Under the pieces are notes generated by a model. The model ran no database searches. It worked only from the letters and a program-made list of their open reading frames with translations, and was not told the origin of the DNA. Shown piece by piece: positions 38,260 to 46,932 of a stretch of DNA of 47,357 nucleotides. This DNA is from Candidatus Kaiserbacteria bacterium (GTDB lineage Bacteria; Patescibacteriota; Minisyncoccia; Phycocordibacterales; UBA2100). Every line of letters begins with the position of its first letter. Positions within the stretch are counted from its first letter, which is position 1. Location of the stretch: assembly GCA_028286865.1 (NCBI GenBank), contig JAQBQU010000015.1:1-47357 (forward strand), in the 5' to 3' direction. The translations under genes were made by a program, and so were the position numbers.

Positions 38260-41200
38260 TTATTCTGTTGCCTGCTGCATCTCCCCCGCTTCTGCGGCAA
38301 AGTCTGCTTCCATCTTTGCGATCATCGCGTGCTTCTTGGAGCCCTTGAAACCGGTACCCGATGGGATCAGGCGGCCGATGATGACGTTCTCCTTGAGACC
38401 GATGAGGCGGTCGATAGAACCCGATACTGCTGCTTCGGCGAGCTTGCGCGGTGTGTTCTGGAACGAGATCGCCGAGAGGAACGATGCGCGTGTGAGCGAG
38501 ACTTCGGTGATCCCGAGCAAAAGCTGTTTGGCCTTTGCCGGTTCCTGACCGGAATCCTTCATCGCGCGGGTAAGGCGCTCGAACTCGAAGTCCGAGATGA
38601 TCTCGCCGGCAGAGACACCGGTGTCACCGGAATTGGTGACCGAGACACGTGAGAACATCTGCTTCACGATGATCTCGAGGTGCTTGCGGGATGTGGACAC
38701 ACCCTGGAGCTCGTAGATGCGTGTGATCTCGTTGATGATGTATTCCTGAGCGCGCTCTTTGCCGCCGAGGAGGAACATCTCGTCGAGGTCCGCAGATCCG
38801 TCGGTGAGGTAATCACCCTTCTCCACTGCCTGGCCGACCTTCACGATGATGGTGCGGTTCGGGTGGATACGGAATTCGGATTCTTTCTTAGCAGCCTTGG
38901 CGGTCTTCGCGGTCGTCGCTTCGGTCGGAAGGATCATGATGACCGTTTCCTGACCATCCTTGATGATGTCAGAGACCGTACCCGATACACGAGCGAGTGT
39001 TGCAGGAAGTTTCGGCATGCGGCATTCGAACACTTCTTCGACACGTGGCAGACCCATCGTAATGTCGCCGCCTGATTGCGCGACGCCTCCGGTGTGGAAT
39101 GTACGCATGGTCAGCTGTGTACCCGGTTCACCGATAGCTTGAGCGGCGATGACGCCGACTGCCTCTCCCACATCAATGAGTTCGCCGTTGGTGAGGTCGA
39201 CGCCGTAGCACTTCTGACAGACACCGCGAGCGACCTTACAATTCATAGGGCTACGGACGATAACCGCATCCACGCTCATGTCCTCTTCGACTGCTTTCGC
39301 ATCGTCGCGGTTGAGCATGTGATTGCGCTTGAATGCGCCGGCATCAGCTGCGAGTACGCGGCCGTTGAGACGATCCGAGAATGATCCGCCGATGTTCTCT
39401 TTGCCCGGGCGCTTGATCTCGACACCTTCCTTGGTTCCGCAGTCTGCTTCGAGCACGACCACATCGTGGGCGACATCGAAGAGGCGGCGTGTAAGGTAAC
39501 CGGCGCGCGCGGTGTTGAGCGCGGTGTCGGCAAGACCCTTACGAGCTCCGTGAGTCGAGATGAAGTATTCGATCGGAGTAAGTCCTTCCTTGAGTGAAGC
39601 GGTGATCGGGAATTCGATGATCTCTCCGCGCGGGTTGGTGATGAGTCCCTTCATGCCCACCATCTGATGAAGCTGAACGACGGAACCGCGCGCACCTGAT
39701 GTGATCATGTCGTGCACCGGTCCCATCTTGTCGAGAGCTTCGACGACATGCTTACGCAAGTCACCGGATACCTTCGCCCAGATGTCGATGGTAGCGCGGC
39801 GGCGTTCGTCTTCAGTGAGAAGTCCGTTATCGAAGTTCTCCTGTTCCTTTGCCGCAGCTTCATGTCCGGCCTTGAGCATTTCCTGCTTCACTTCCGGGAC
39901 AATGACGTCGGAGATTGACCACGTGATGCCGGCGTAGGTCGCATAACGGAAGCCGAACTTCTTTATCGCATCGAGGATCTTCGGGATGCCTTCGAGTTTG
40001 TAGTGGGTCACGAGATTGTGTACGAGTGCGCCCATGCGCTTGTTCGTGATCTCTTCGTTCATGTATGGGAAGTCGGTCGGAAGGACTGAGTTGAAGAGCA
40101 AGCGTCCGACGGTCGTTTCGAAGATCTTGCCTTCAAACTGTTCGTACTTCTTGCTGTCGCCCGGAAGGACCAAGATCTTCGCGCGAAGATCGATCGCACC
40201 GAAATCGAATGCGGTGATCGCAGCGTTGGTCGTCGGGAATGTCTTCTTCTCTCCCTTGAGACCATCGACTGACTTGGTCATCCAGTAGCAGCCGAGCACG
40301 ATGTCGAGCAGCTTCGAAGCCACGACGACGTCGCCTGAGCCCGGCTTGAGGATGTTCTTATTGGCGGACATCATCATCTTCGCTTCCATCTGAGCCGCTT
40401 CTGAGAGCGGGACGTGGACGGCCATTGCGTCTCCGTCGAAGTCTGCGTTGTATGCAGGACAGACGAGCGGGTGCACCTGGATCGCGTTGCCTTCGATGAG
40501 TACCGGGCGGAATGCCTGGATCGACTGGCGGTGAAGTGTCGGAGCGCGGTTGAGAAGCACGTGCTTGTCTTTGATCGCCTCTTCGAGGATCGGCCAGACT
40601 TCCGGTGCCTCATCTTCGATGAGTCGTCCTGCGCCGCGGATGTTGTATGCGAGTTCGCGGGCCAAGAGTCCCTGGATCACGAATGGGCGGAAGAGTTCGA
40701 GCACCATGTGCTTCGGAAGTCCGCATTCGTCGAGTGCGAGGTCAGGACCGACGACGATGACGGAGCGTCCTGAGTAGTCGACGCGCTTACCGAGCAAGTT
40801 CTGGCGCAAGTAACCGTGCTTACCCTTGAGGTAATCAGCGAGGGATTTGAGCGCGCGGCGGCGGCCTCCGAGGATGCCGAGTACGCCTGCACCACGACGC
40901 ATTGAGTTGTCGAGCAGAGCGTCAACAGCTTCCTGCAAGATGCGCTTTTCGTTGCGGAGAATGACCTCCGGCGCGTGGATCGCAAGCAATCGCTTGAGGC
41001 GGTTGTTACGGTTGATGACACGGCGGTAGAGGTCGTTGAGGTCAGAGGATGCGTGGCGGCCTCCTTCAAGGGCGACCATCGGACGCAATGCCGGTGGAAC
41101 GACCGGAAGACGGGTGAGGAACATCCATTCCGGACGGACGTCAGCGCGCTTGAGTGCCTCTGCGAGGCCGAGGCGCTTGCGGAGCTTATCCTTATCAGCT

Positions 41201-41943
41201 GCACCGGACTTTTCGTAATCCTCGCGGACCTTCTTGATGAACGTATCGAGATTGATCGATTTGAGGATCGTGTGGAGTGCTTCGGCACCGATAGCAGCGC
41301 GGAACATTGCTCCGTACTTCACGGCAAAGAGGTGGTATGCGGCTTCGTCGAGGACGACGCCTTCTTTGATCGATTCGATCTCTTTCTTCGCCTTAGTCGC
41401 CTTCTCCTTGAGCTCGGTCTTCACTTCAGCTGAAGCGGCAGACTTCGTCTTCTGGGCGAATTCGAGTTCGAGATCTTTGAGAAGTCGTGCGCGCTCCTGT
41501 TCGTTGACCGAAGTCACGATGTAGCCGGCGAAGTACACCACCTTTTCTACTTCTGCAGCAGAGAGGCCGAGCATCAAAGCGATGCGTGACGGGATGCCGC
41601 GGAGGAACCAGATGTGTGCGACCGGTGTTGCGAGGTCGATGTGACCCATGCGCTCACGGCGCACGATGGCACGGGTGATCTCCACTCCGCACTTTTCACA
41701 GACGATGCCTCGGAAGCGGATACCTCGGTATTTGCCGCAGTAACACTCGTAATCCTTCTCGGGACCGAATACGCGCTCGTCGAAGAGACCGTTCTTCTCA
41801 GGACGCTGGGTGCGGTAGTTGATGGTCTCCGGCTTTGTGATCTCACCGTATGACCATTCCGTCATCCTGTCAGGCGAGGCGAGTCGCATTGCGACCGCTT
41901 CGAACTCTGCTGGGATCATGTCTTTCTTTTTCTGTTGTGGCAT
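38260..41943 (-). CDS. rpoC: RNA polymerase beta' subunit RpoC
   Basis: The 1227-residue catalytic subunit. The N-terminal zinc site is CYCGKYRGIRFRGIVCEKCG, the second cysteine set is CKVARGVCQKCYG, and bridge-helix and trigger-loop regions (ITSGARGSVVQLHQMVGMKGL; EPGTQLTMRTFHTGG) are intact. The catalytic loop is NADFDGDAMAVH; the three Mg-binding aspartates are present, but the residue after them is Ala where most bacteria have Gln. It is about 180 residues shorter than E. coli RpoC, lacking lineage-specific insertions. It follows rpoB by 17 bases. Confidence 0.98.
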   Translation of the reverse strand: MPQQKKKDMIPAEFEAVAMRLASPDRMTEWSYGEITKPETINYRTQRPEKNGLFDERVFGPEKDYECYCGKYRGIRFRGIVCEKCGVEITRAIVRRERMGHIDLATPVAHIWFLRGIPSRIALMLGLSAAEVEKVVYFAGYIVTSVNEQERARLLKDLELEFAQKTKSAASAEVKTELKEKATKAKKEIESIKEGVVLDEAAYHLFAVKYGAMFRAAIGAEALHTILKSINLDTFIKKVREDYEKSGAADKDKLRKRLGLAEALKRADVRPEWMFLTRLPVVPPALRPMVALEGGRHASSDLNDLYRRVINRNNRLKRLLAIHAPEVILRNEKRILQEAVDALLDNSMRRGAGVLGILGGRRRALKSLADYLKGKHGYLRQNLLGKRVDYSGRSVIVVGPDLALDECGLPKHMVLELFRPFVIQGLLARELAYNIRGAGRLIEDEAPEVWPILEEAIKDKHVLLNRAPTLHRQSIQAFRPVLIEGNAIQVHPLVCPAYNADFDGDAMAVHVPLSEAAQMEAKMMMSANKNILKPGSGDVVVASKLLDIVLGCYWMTKSVDGLKGEKKTFPTTNAAITAFDFGAIDLRAKILVLPGDSKKYEQFEGKIFETTVGRLLFNSVLPTDFPYMNEEITNKRMGALVHNLVTHYKLEGIPKILDAIKKFGFRYATYAGITWSISDVIVPEVKQEMLKAGHEAAAKEQENFDNGLLTEDERRRATIDIWAKVSGDLRKHVVEALDKMGPVHDMITSGARGSVVQLHQMVGMKGLITNPRGEIIEFPITASLKEGLTPIEYFISTHGARKGLADTALNTARAGYLTRRLFDVAHDVVVLEADCGTKEGVEIKRPGKENIGGSFSDRLNGRVLAADAGAFKRNHMLNRDDAKAVEEDMSVDAVIVRSPMNCKVARGVCQKCYGVDLTNGELIDVGEAVGVIAAQAIGEPGTQLTMRTFHTGGVAQSGGDITMGLPRVEEVFECRMPKLPATLARVSGTVSDIIKDGQETVIMILPTEATTAKTAKAAKKESEFRIHPNRTIIVKVGQAVEKGDYLTDGSADLDEMFLLGGKERAQEYIINEITRIYELQGVSTSRKHLEIIVKQMFSRVSVTNSGDTGVSAGEIISDFEFERLTRAMKDSGQEPAKAKQLLLGITEVSLTRASFLSAISFQNTPRKLAEAAVSGSIDRLIGLKENVIIGRLIPSGTGFKGSKKHAMIAKMEADFAAEAGEMQQATE

Positions 41944-41960
41944 AGAAATATGATGAGTTA

Positions 41961-44900
41961 TTAAAGTTCCGGAGATGTCTCGAGGAATTCGATGTCAATT
42001 CCAAGTCCGCGCAAATGTCTGACCAAAACATTGAACGTTGCTGGTGTGTTCGTCTCCTGGATGCGCTTGCCTGACACGATCGCGTCGAATGCAGCGGAGC
42101 GGCCCAAGATGTCGTCGGATTTGATGGTGAGAATTTCACGGAGCGAGTATGCGGCGCCGTAGCCCAAGAATGCCCATACTTCCATTTCTCCGACACGCTG
42201 ACCGCCGTTCTGCGCTTTGCCTCCGAGCGGCTGCTGTGTGGTGAGCGAGTACGGACCGATAGAGCGCATGTGGATCTTGTCTTCCACCATGTGGTGCAGC
42301 TTGAGCATGTACATGACTCCGACTGATACCGGCTGAGCAAATGGCTCACCGGTGCGGCCGTCGAAGAGCGTGCGCTTACCGGATGGATCAACGCCTGCTT
42401 TCTCAAGCTCTGAGCGTATCTCCTTTTCGGTCGCACCCGCAAATGACGGGACGATCGCCTGGTAGCCGAGCATGTCTGCCGCGAGGCCAAGGTGAAGCTC
42501 AAGGATCTGACCGAGGTTCATACGTGATGGCACGCCCAAAGGTGTGAGGATGATGTCTACCGGATTGCCGTCCTTATCGAATGGCATGTCTTCTTCGGGC
42601 AAGATGCGTGAGATCACGCCCTTGTTGCCGTGACGACCGGCAAGCTTGTCGCCCACTGAGATCGTGCGGAGCTGTGCGACTTCGATGTGCACGCGCTTGA
42701 TCACACCGGATTCGAGCTGATCGCCGAGTTCGCGCGAGAATACTTTGACGCCGATGATGCGTCCGCGCTTGCCGCCTTCCATGCGAAGTGAGGTGTCTTT
42801 CACGTCCTTCGCCTTTTCGCCGAAGATCGCGTGCAAGAGGCGCTCTTCTGGAGTGAGCTGTGTCTCTCCCTTCGGAGTTACTTTGCCGACGAGGATGTCG
42901 CCCGAGCGCACTTCTGCGCCGATGCGGACAACGCCGTCTTCATCGAGGTTGCGGAGTTTGAATTCTGAAACGTTCGGAATGTCGTGGGTCGTGACCTCGG
43001 CACCGAGCTTGGTGTCGCGGACGACGCAGACGAACTCTTCCATGTGGATCGAAGTGAATCGGGCCTCCTTCGCGAGCTTTTCAGAGATAACGATGGCGTC
43101 TTCGAAGTTGGCTCCGAACCATGGCAAGAACGCGACACGGACGTTCTGACCGATCGCGAGCTGACCGCCGACGGATGTCGAGGTATCAGCAAGCACGGTT
43201 CCTTTCTTCACATCGTCGCCGACCGAAACGATCGGGCGCTGGTGGAAGGTGGTGAATCCGTTGGTACGCATGAAGTTGACGAGCGGATATTCTTTGGTCT
43301 TTCCTGCCTCGTTCTTGACCTTGATCATCTGTGCGTCCGAGTGCGTTACCTCGCCTGCTTCTGCGGCGATGATGAGACGTCCGGAGTCACGTGCCGCTGC
43401 CGATTCGACGCCGGTGGCGACGAATGGAGCATCAGGTACCACGAGCGGCACTGCCTGCTTTTGCATGTTCGAACCCATCAGTGCGCGGTTTGCGTCGTCG
43501 TTTTCGACGAATGGGATCATGGCCGTTGCCACTGAGAACGGCTGGTTGGTCGCGACTTCCATGAAGTCGATGTCTTCGCGGCCAACGAGCGTCGGCTTGC
43601 CCTCTTTGCGGACGCCGACGAATGTGTCGGTGATGCGTCCGTTGTCATCGCGGGTCGTCGCAGCGTGCGCGATCGCATACTGTTCTTCTTCGATCGCGTT
43701 GAGGTAGACGATCTCTTTCGTGATGACTCCCTTTTCTACCTTAGCGTACGGAGTTTCGATGATGCCGAATTCGTTCGGTCGGGCATACAGTGACATGTGG
43801 AGCACGAGGCCGATGTTCTTACCTTCCGGTGTGTGGATCGGACAGACGCGGCCGTAGTGAGATGAGTGCACGTCGCGCACTTCGAGGCCCGCGCGCTCGG
43901 ATGTAAGTCCGCCGCGACCGAGAGTGGAAAGTGTGCGAAGGTGTTCGATCTCGTCGAGGGTGTTGTACTGCTGCATGAGCTGAGAAAGCTGGTCGGTCGT
44001 GAAGAATTCACGGATCGCAGCCTGGAACGGGCGCGGATTCACGAACGAGACCGGGGTCGTCGTCTCGGGATCAACCATCGCCATACGGTCCTGGATGTTG
44101 CGCTTCATACGAGAAAGGCCCACGCGCATGCGCTGCTCGAGGAGCTCGCCTGCGAAACGGACGCGGCGGAAGCCCAAGTGGTCGATATCGTCTGCGGCAG
44201 CCTCAGGATTCACATTCGATTCCGCGATGTGCGTGATGATACGGATGACGTCTTCGAGCGTGAGGGTGACATTGGTGAGATCGGTCTCCTTCGTCGGAAG
44301 GCCGAATCGGCGATTGAAGTGGAAGCGACCGACACGTGAGAAGTCGTAGCGATCCGGAGAAAGGATCGAATCCACGTGATCGCGGGCGGTGTCCCCCGTC
44401 GCAATGTCGCCGTCGCGCAAGCGGCGGTAGATCTCTACATATGCTTCCTCAGGAGTGTGCGCGTGGTCCATGCCGATCGATGCCGCAACTGCTGCGCGAG
44501 CAGGTTCCGACTTGGCAAAGCGCTTGAGGATCTCTTCGTCGGTGTGGAGGCCGAGCACGCGCAAAAGCGACGTGATCGGGAAACGGCGCTTGCGGTCGAT
44601 CTTCACATACATCGCACCGTCCGCGTCGGATTCGATCTCGATCCAGACACCGCGTGCAGGAATGATCTTCGCAGCGAAGTAGTTCTTGCCCTTATAAGGA
44701 ATAGATTCAAAGAAAACACCGTATGAGCGTGCGAGCTGAGGCACTACGATGCGCTCGACGCCGTTGATGATGAAGGTGCCGTGTGCGGTCATCCAGGGGA
44801 AGTCCGCGAGGAAGATCTCCTGCTCTTTTTCATCGCCGGTCGTTTTGTTCTTGAGCTTGACCACCATCGAGAGCGGGGTCTCGTAGGTCTTCATCATGCG

Positions 44901-45140
44901 CTTTGCATACTGCTCGTCCCAGCGGAGTTCGCCAAACGTGAATTTGACGAGCTTGAGCTCGAACTTCTTCTTAGAGTGGTCGGTGATCGGAGAGAATTCC
45001 TTGAACACGCGTTCAGCACCGCCTTCTACGAAGTCGGTGAATGACTTGATCTGAGATTCCACCAGCGATGGAAGCTTGACCAACGGTTCTCGGAACTTTC
45101 CAAAATACTTCTGCGGGCGAACCTTGGGAGTTTTTGCCAT
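41961..45140 (-). CDS. rpoB: RNA polymerase beta subunit RpoB
   Basis: A 1059-residue beta subunit with GLTSERAGLEVRDVHSSHYGRVCPIHTPEG, GANFEDAIVISEKL and KLAGRHGNKGVISRILPEEDMPF all intact. The rifampicin region reads DQLSQLMQQYNTLDEIEHLRTLSTLG; in E. coli numbering this puts Gln at 516, Thr at 520 and Thr at 529, while His526 and Ser531 are kept. It lacks the large E. coli insertions. It leads a two-gene operon with rpoC; rplL or other ribosomal genes are not upstream. A strong promoter (45309-45337) and a 160-base structured leader precede it. Confidence 0.98.
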   Translation of the reverse strand: MAKTPKVRPQKYFGKFREPLVKLPSLVESQIKSFTDFVEGGAERVFKEFSPITDHSKKKFELKLVKFTFGELRWDEQYAKRMMKTYETPLSMVVKLKNKTTGDEKEQEIFLADFPWMTAHGTFIINGVERIVVPQLARSYGVFFESIPYKGKNYFAAKIIPARGVWIEIESDADGAMYVKIDRKRRFPITSLLRVLGLHTDEEILKRFAKSEPARAAVAASIGMDHAHTPEEAYVEIYRRLRDGDIATGDTARDHVDSILSPDRYDFSRVGRFHFNRRFGLPTKETDLTNVTLTLEDVIRIITHIAESNVNPEAAADDIDHLGFRRVRFAGELLEQRMRVGLSRMKRNIQDRMAMVDPETTTPVSFVNPRPFQAAIREFFTTDQLSQLMQQYNTLDEIEHLRTLSTLGRGGLTSERAGLEVRDVHSSHYGRVCPIHTPEGKNIGLVLHMSLYARPNEFGIIETPYAKVEKGVITKEIVYLNAIEEEQYAIAHAATTRDDNGRITDTFVGVRKEGKPTLVGREDIDFMEVATNQPFSVATAMIPFVENDDANRALMGSNMQKQAVPLVVPDAPFVATGVESAAARDSGRLIIAAEAGEVTHSDAQMIKVKNEAGKTKEYPLVNFMRTNGFTTFHQRPIVSVGDDVKKGTVLADTSTSVGGQLAIGQNVRVAFLPWFGANFEDAIVISEKLAKEARFTSIHMEEFVCVVRDTKLGAEVTTHDIPNVSEFKLRNLDEDGVVRIGAEVRSGDILVGKVTPKGETQLTPEERLLHAIFGEKAKDVKDTSLRMEGGKRGRIIGVKVFSRELGDQLESGVIKRVHIEVAQLRTISVGDKLAGRHGNKGVISRILPEEDMPFDKDGNPVDIILTPLGVPSRMNLGQILELHLGLAADMLGYQAIVPSFAGATEKEIRSELEKAGVDPSGKRTLFDGRTGEPFAQPVSVGVMYMLKLHHMVEDKIHMRSIGPYSLTTQQPLGGKAQNGGQRVGEMEVWAFLGYGAAYSLREILTIKSDDILGRSAAFDAIVSGKRIQETNTPATFNVLVRHLRGLGIDIEFLETSPEL

Positions 45141-45302
45141 GTACTTTGCATGTAGCGTTTTACCGTCTGCGCAGACGGAGAGAACGTTATATGTGAGTTA
45201 CGGTTATTAAAATTGTACGAATTGACGACTATTCGTACATTTGTGCACACTTCTTTGCCTTAAAAGCGCTTTCGTAACTCAATCGGGCTTGGGAGCAAAT
45301 GT
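45141..45302 (-). promoter_or_regulatory. Structured 5' leader of rpoB
   Basis: The leader holds nested inverted repeats: TGAGTTACG/CGTAACTCA (45273-45281 with 45194-45202) enclosing AAAGCGCTTT, TGTGCACA and GTACGAAT/ATTCGTAC (45215-45238). The perfect palindrome CCGTCTGCGCAGACGG (45163-45178) follows, 22 bases before the ATG. It resembles a multi-stem junction plus a hairpin near the start codon, so feedback control is possible. Confidence 0.5.
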
Positions 45303-45308
45303 AAAAAC

Positions 45309-45337
45309 AGTATATATGAATATGCTATGAGCGTCAA
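45309..45337 (-). promoter_or_regulatory. Promoter of rpoBC
   Basis: Minus strand TTGACG (45332-45337), exactly 17 bp, TATACT (45309-45314). It is one of the best sigma-70-type promoters in the window. Confidence 0.7.
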
Positions 45338-45346
45338 ATCGGCTCA

Positions 45347-45376
45347 AAACAAAGGCCCGGCACTGCTGCGGGGCCC
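45347..45376 (-). terminator. Terminator of the 45412-45624 gene
   Basis: On the minus strand GGCCC and GGGCC close a stem around CGCAGCAGTGCC, followed by TTTGTTTT. It insulates this small gene from the rpoB promoter. Confidence 0.6.
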
Positions 45377-45411
45377 GATGAAACGTCAAATTACTGCGAC
45401 GATGCGCAAAA

Positions 45412-45624
45412 TCAGGACGCTTGTCTAGTCCTCTGGCCCCGCAAACAAGGGGGCGTCTCTTCGGGTGGACCGAGGCGCGCACCCGGATTCCGCGCCAACT
45501 CTTGGCGCGCCGCCTCGACGGCTTCCGGATCCGAGCCGGGGATATACGGCCCTTCTTCAGAGTGACTTCGTGCCGAACCGTTCGGCGGTGAACGTACGAC
45601 CACACCCGGTCTGCTATGCCTCAT
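45412..45624 (-). CDS. Orphan small protein, 70 residues
   Basis: A polar, proline- and arginine-rich protein, probably disordered in part (SPPNGSARSHSEEGPYIPGSDPEAVEAARQELARNPGARLGPPEET). The only helical stretch is EAVEAARQELARN. No family recognised. A GGAG lies about ten bases before the ATG, a GAGGTATAGG box lies further upstream near the trmD stop, and a terminator follows. Its unit structure matches the other autonomous small genes; the composition leaves some doubt that it is coding. Confidence 0.5.
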   Translation of the reverse strand: MRHSRPGVVVRSPPNGSARSHSEEGPYIPGSDPEAVEAARQELARNPGARLGPPEETPPCLRGQRTRQAS

Positions 45625-45703
45625 TTTTCAGTTTCTCCGTTGGGTTTCTAGTTTTGAGGTACGAAATACGAGGTCCCCAGAGAAGCCTATACCTCTGCCA
45701 AAA

Positions 45704-46360
45704 TTACTCAAGACGCCCCTTCATCTTCTTCCACTCATCGATCTTGGCGTGATTGCCCGAAAGAAGCACCTCCGGCACCTTATATTTCTTTTTTTTCCAG
45801 GTAAGCACTTCGGGACGGGTGTATACCTCCGGGCTCGACACGCGACTTCTCTCGAGCGACTCCGCTTTGCCCAATACATCGGGAACAAAGCGCGATATCG
45901 CATCGATCATGGTGGCCGCAGGAAGTTCTCCGCCAGTGAGCACGAATGGGCCGACGGTGACCTTGCGAGCTTTCAGTATTTTCTCGACACGCGCGTCAAC
46001 GCCCTCGTAATGCCCGCAGATAAAAACGATATCTTTCTTTTTTGTAAGACTCTGTGCCATTGATTCATCAAATTGCTCCCCATCGGTCGAGAAAAAGATA
46101 ATTTCTACATTCTTTTTCTTCCCTACCGCCTTTGCCACAGCTTTGAGCATAGGCTCGGGGCGCATGACCATGCCGGGACCACCGCCGTACGGACGGCGAT
46201 CTACGCGCACGTCTTGCGTGCGGTCACCATCGATAAAATCTTTTGGATTGTAAAAAGCGACCTTGATCTTCTTCTTCTCCTGCGCTCGCCCGAGTATCGA
46301 GGTATTGAGATACGGCTCAATAGACTCAGGAAATAATGTAACGATATGAAAATGGATCAT
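45704..46360 (-). CDS. trmD: tRNA (guanine-N1-)-methyltransferase TrmD
   Basis: A 218-residue SPOUT methyltransferase that makes m1G37. Motifs are RPYGGGPGMVMRPEP, FICGHYEGVDARVE and the SAM-binding trefoil-knot segment GPFVLTGGELPAATMIDAI. The C-terminus is shorter than in E. coli (255 residues). The usual bacterial order is rpsP-khpA-rimM-trmD-rplS; here khpA is followed directly by trmD with a structured repeat element between, and neither rimM nor rplS is present next to them. Confidence 0.96.
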   Translation of the reverse strand: MIHFHIVTLFPESIEPYLNTSILGRAQEKKKIKVAFYNPKDFIDGDRTQDVRVDRRPYGGGPGMVMRPEPMLKAVAKAVGKKKNVEIIFFSTDGEQFDESMAQSLTKKKDIVFICGHYEGVDARVEKILKARKVTVGPFVLTGGELPAATMIDAISRFVPDVLGKAESLERSRVSSPEVYTRPEVLTWKKKKYKVPEVLLSGNHAKIDEWKKMKGRLE

Positions 46361-46385
46361 AGTATTTCTTCGTACGGAGCGAGGT

Positions 46386-46475
46386 CAGTGCGGTATTTGG
46401 GAGACCCCGCAGGGCTTGGCCCGAGGACAGTACTTTTTTCAGCAGAAAAAAGTTGTTCTCCCAAATATCGCACTG
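46386..46475. repeat. Structured repeat element, copy 2 (about 90 nt)
   Basis: Outer stem CAGTGCGGTATTTGGGAGA (46386-46404) pairs with TCTCCCAAATATCGCACTG (46457-46475), 19 bp with one G/T position. Inside are GGGC-TTG-GCCC within CCGCAGGGCTTGGCCCGAGGACAG and a hairpin CTTTTTT/AAAAAAG. Flanks are GGAGCGAGGT on the left and CCGAGCGTAGC on the right. It matches the element at 23638-23727 in layout and conserved core. It lies between khpA and trmD. Confidence 0.75.
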
Positions 46476-46487
46476 CCGAGCGTAGCT

Positions 46488-46850
46488 TTACTGGGCCTTG
46501 AGATCCGTGATGATGTCATCCATCGTCGTGTCGCGGACATACGGTTCTGATGGAGCAGAATCAACTGCGGCGCCGGGCTGGTTGCCTGACGGACGGCGCT
46601 CAGATCCCTCCGGCTCTTCGATCTTGAGGTTCACGCGGGCATCGTTCTTCATACCGACGACGCGAAGCACGGTGCGGATCGCCTTGGCGGTCGCGCCCGA
46701 GCGTCCGATGACCTTACCCATGTCTTCCTGATTGACCGAAAGAGTGAGAAGGACTCCCATCTCATCAACGACACGGTTGATCTTTACATCTTCCGGCTTG
46801 TCAACGAGGGCCTTGATAACGTATTCCAAAAATTGCTGATCGTTTTCCAT
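46488..46850 (-). CDS. khpA: KH-domain RNA-binding protein KhpA
   Basis: A small RNA-binding protein with one KH domain (GxxG loop in GKVIGRSGATAKAIRTVLRVVG), related to KhpA/YlqC, which acts with KhpB on RNA and cell division in Gram-positive bacteria. At 120 residues it is about 40 longer than usual; the extra C-terminal part (EEPEGSERRPSGNQPGAAVDSAPSEPYVRDTTMDDIITDLKAQ) is acidic and low in complexity. It follows rpsP by 82 bases, the common order. Confidence 0.92.
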   Translation of the reverse strand: MENDQQFLEYVIKALVDKPEDVKINRVVDEMGVLLTLSVNQEDMGKVIGRSGATAKAIRTVLRVVGMKNDARVNLKIEEPEGSERRPSGNQPGAAVDSAPSEPYVRDTTMDDIITDLKAQ

Positions 46851-46900
46851 AACAGTATTTTCTATCTCGTAATCGTCTTATTACTGTACAACAAATGCAC

Positions 46901-46921
46901 AAAGCGCCCAAGGGCGCTTTT
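46901..46921. terminator. Hairpin between rpsP and khpA
   Basis: AAAGCGCCC, loop AA, GGGCGCTTT: a 9-bp stem with TT after it on the plus strand and only short T stretches on the minus strand. It may attenuate or process the rpsP-khpA transcript rather than end it fully. Confidence 0.55.
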
Positions 46922-46932
46922 GCATAAGGTCA

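Noticed and set aside
36929-38260. Displaced rpoC or coiled-coil gene tails around the two small genes behind rpoC
   Set aside because: None seen. These units may have been inserted between genes rather than into a gene end.
45330-45350. Possible displaced trmD 3' end (GTTTTGAGCCGATTTGAC versus the trmD end)
   Set aside because: Only about 12 of 19 bases agree, no protein ending can be rebuilt, and the bases belong to the rpoB promoter. It is too weak to count as a third 3'-end replacement.
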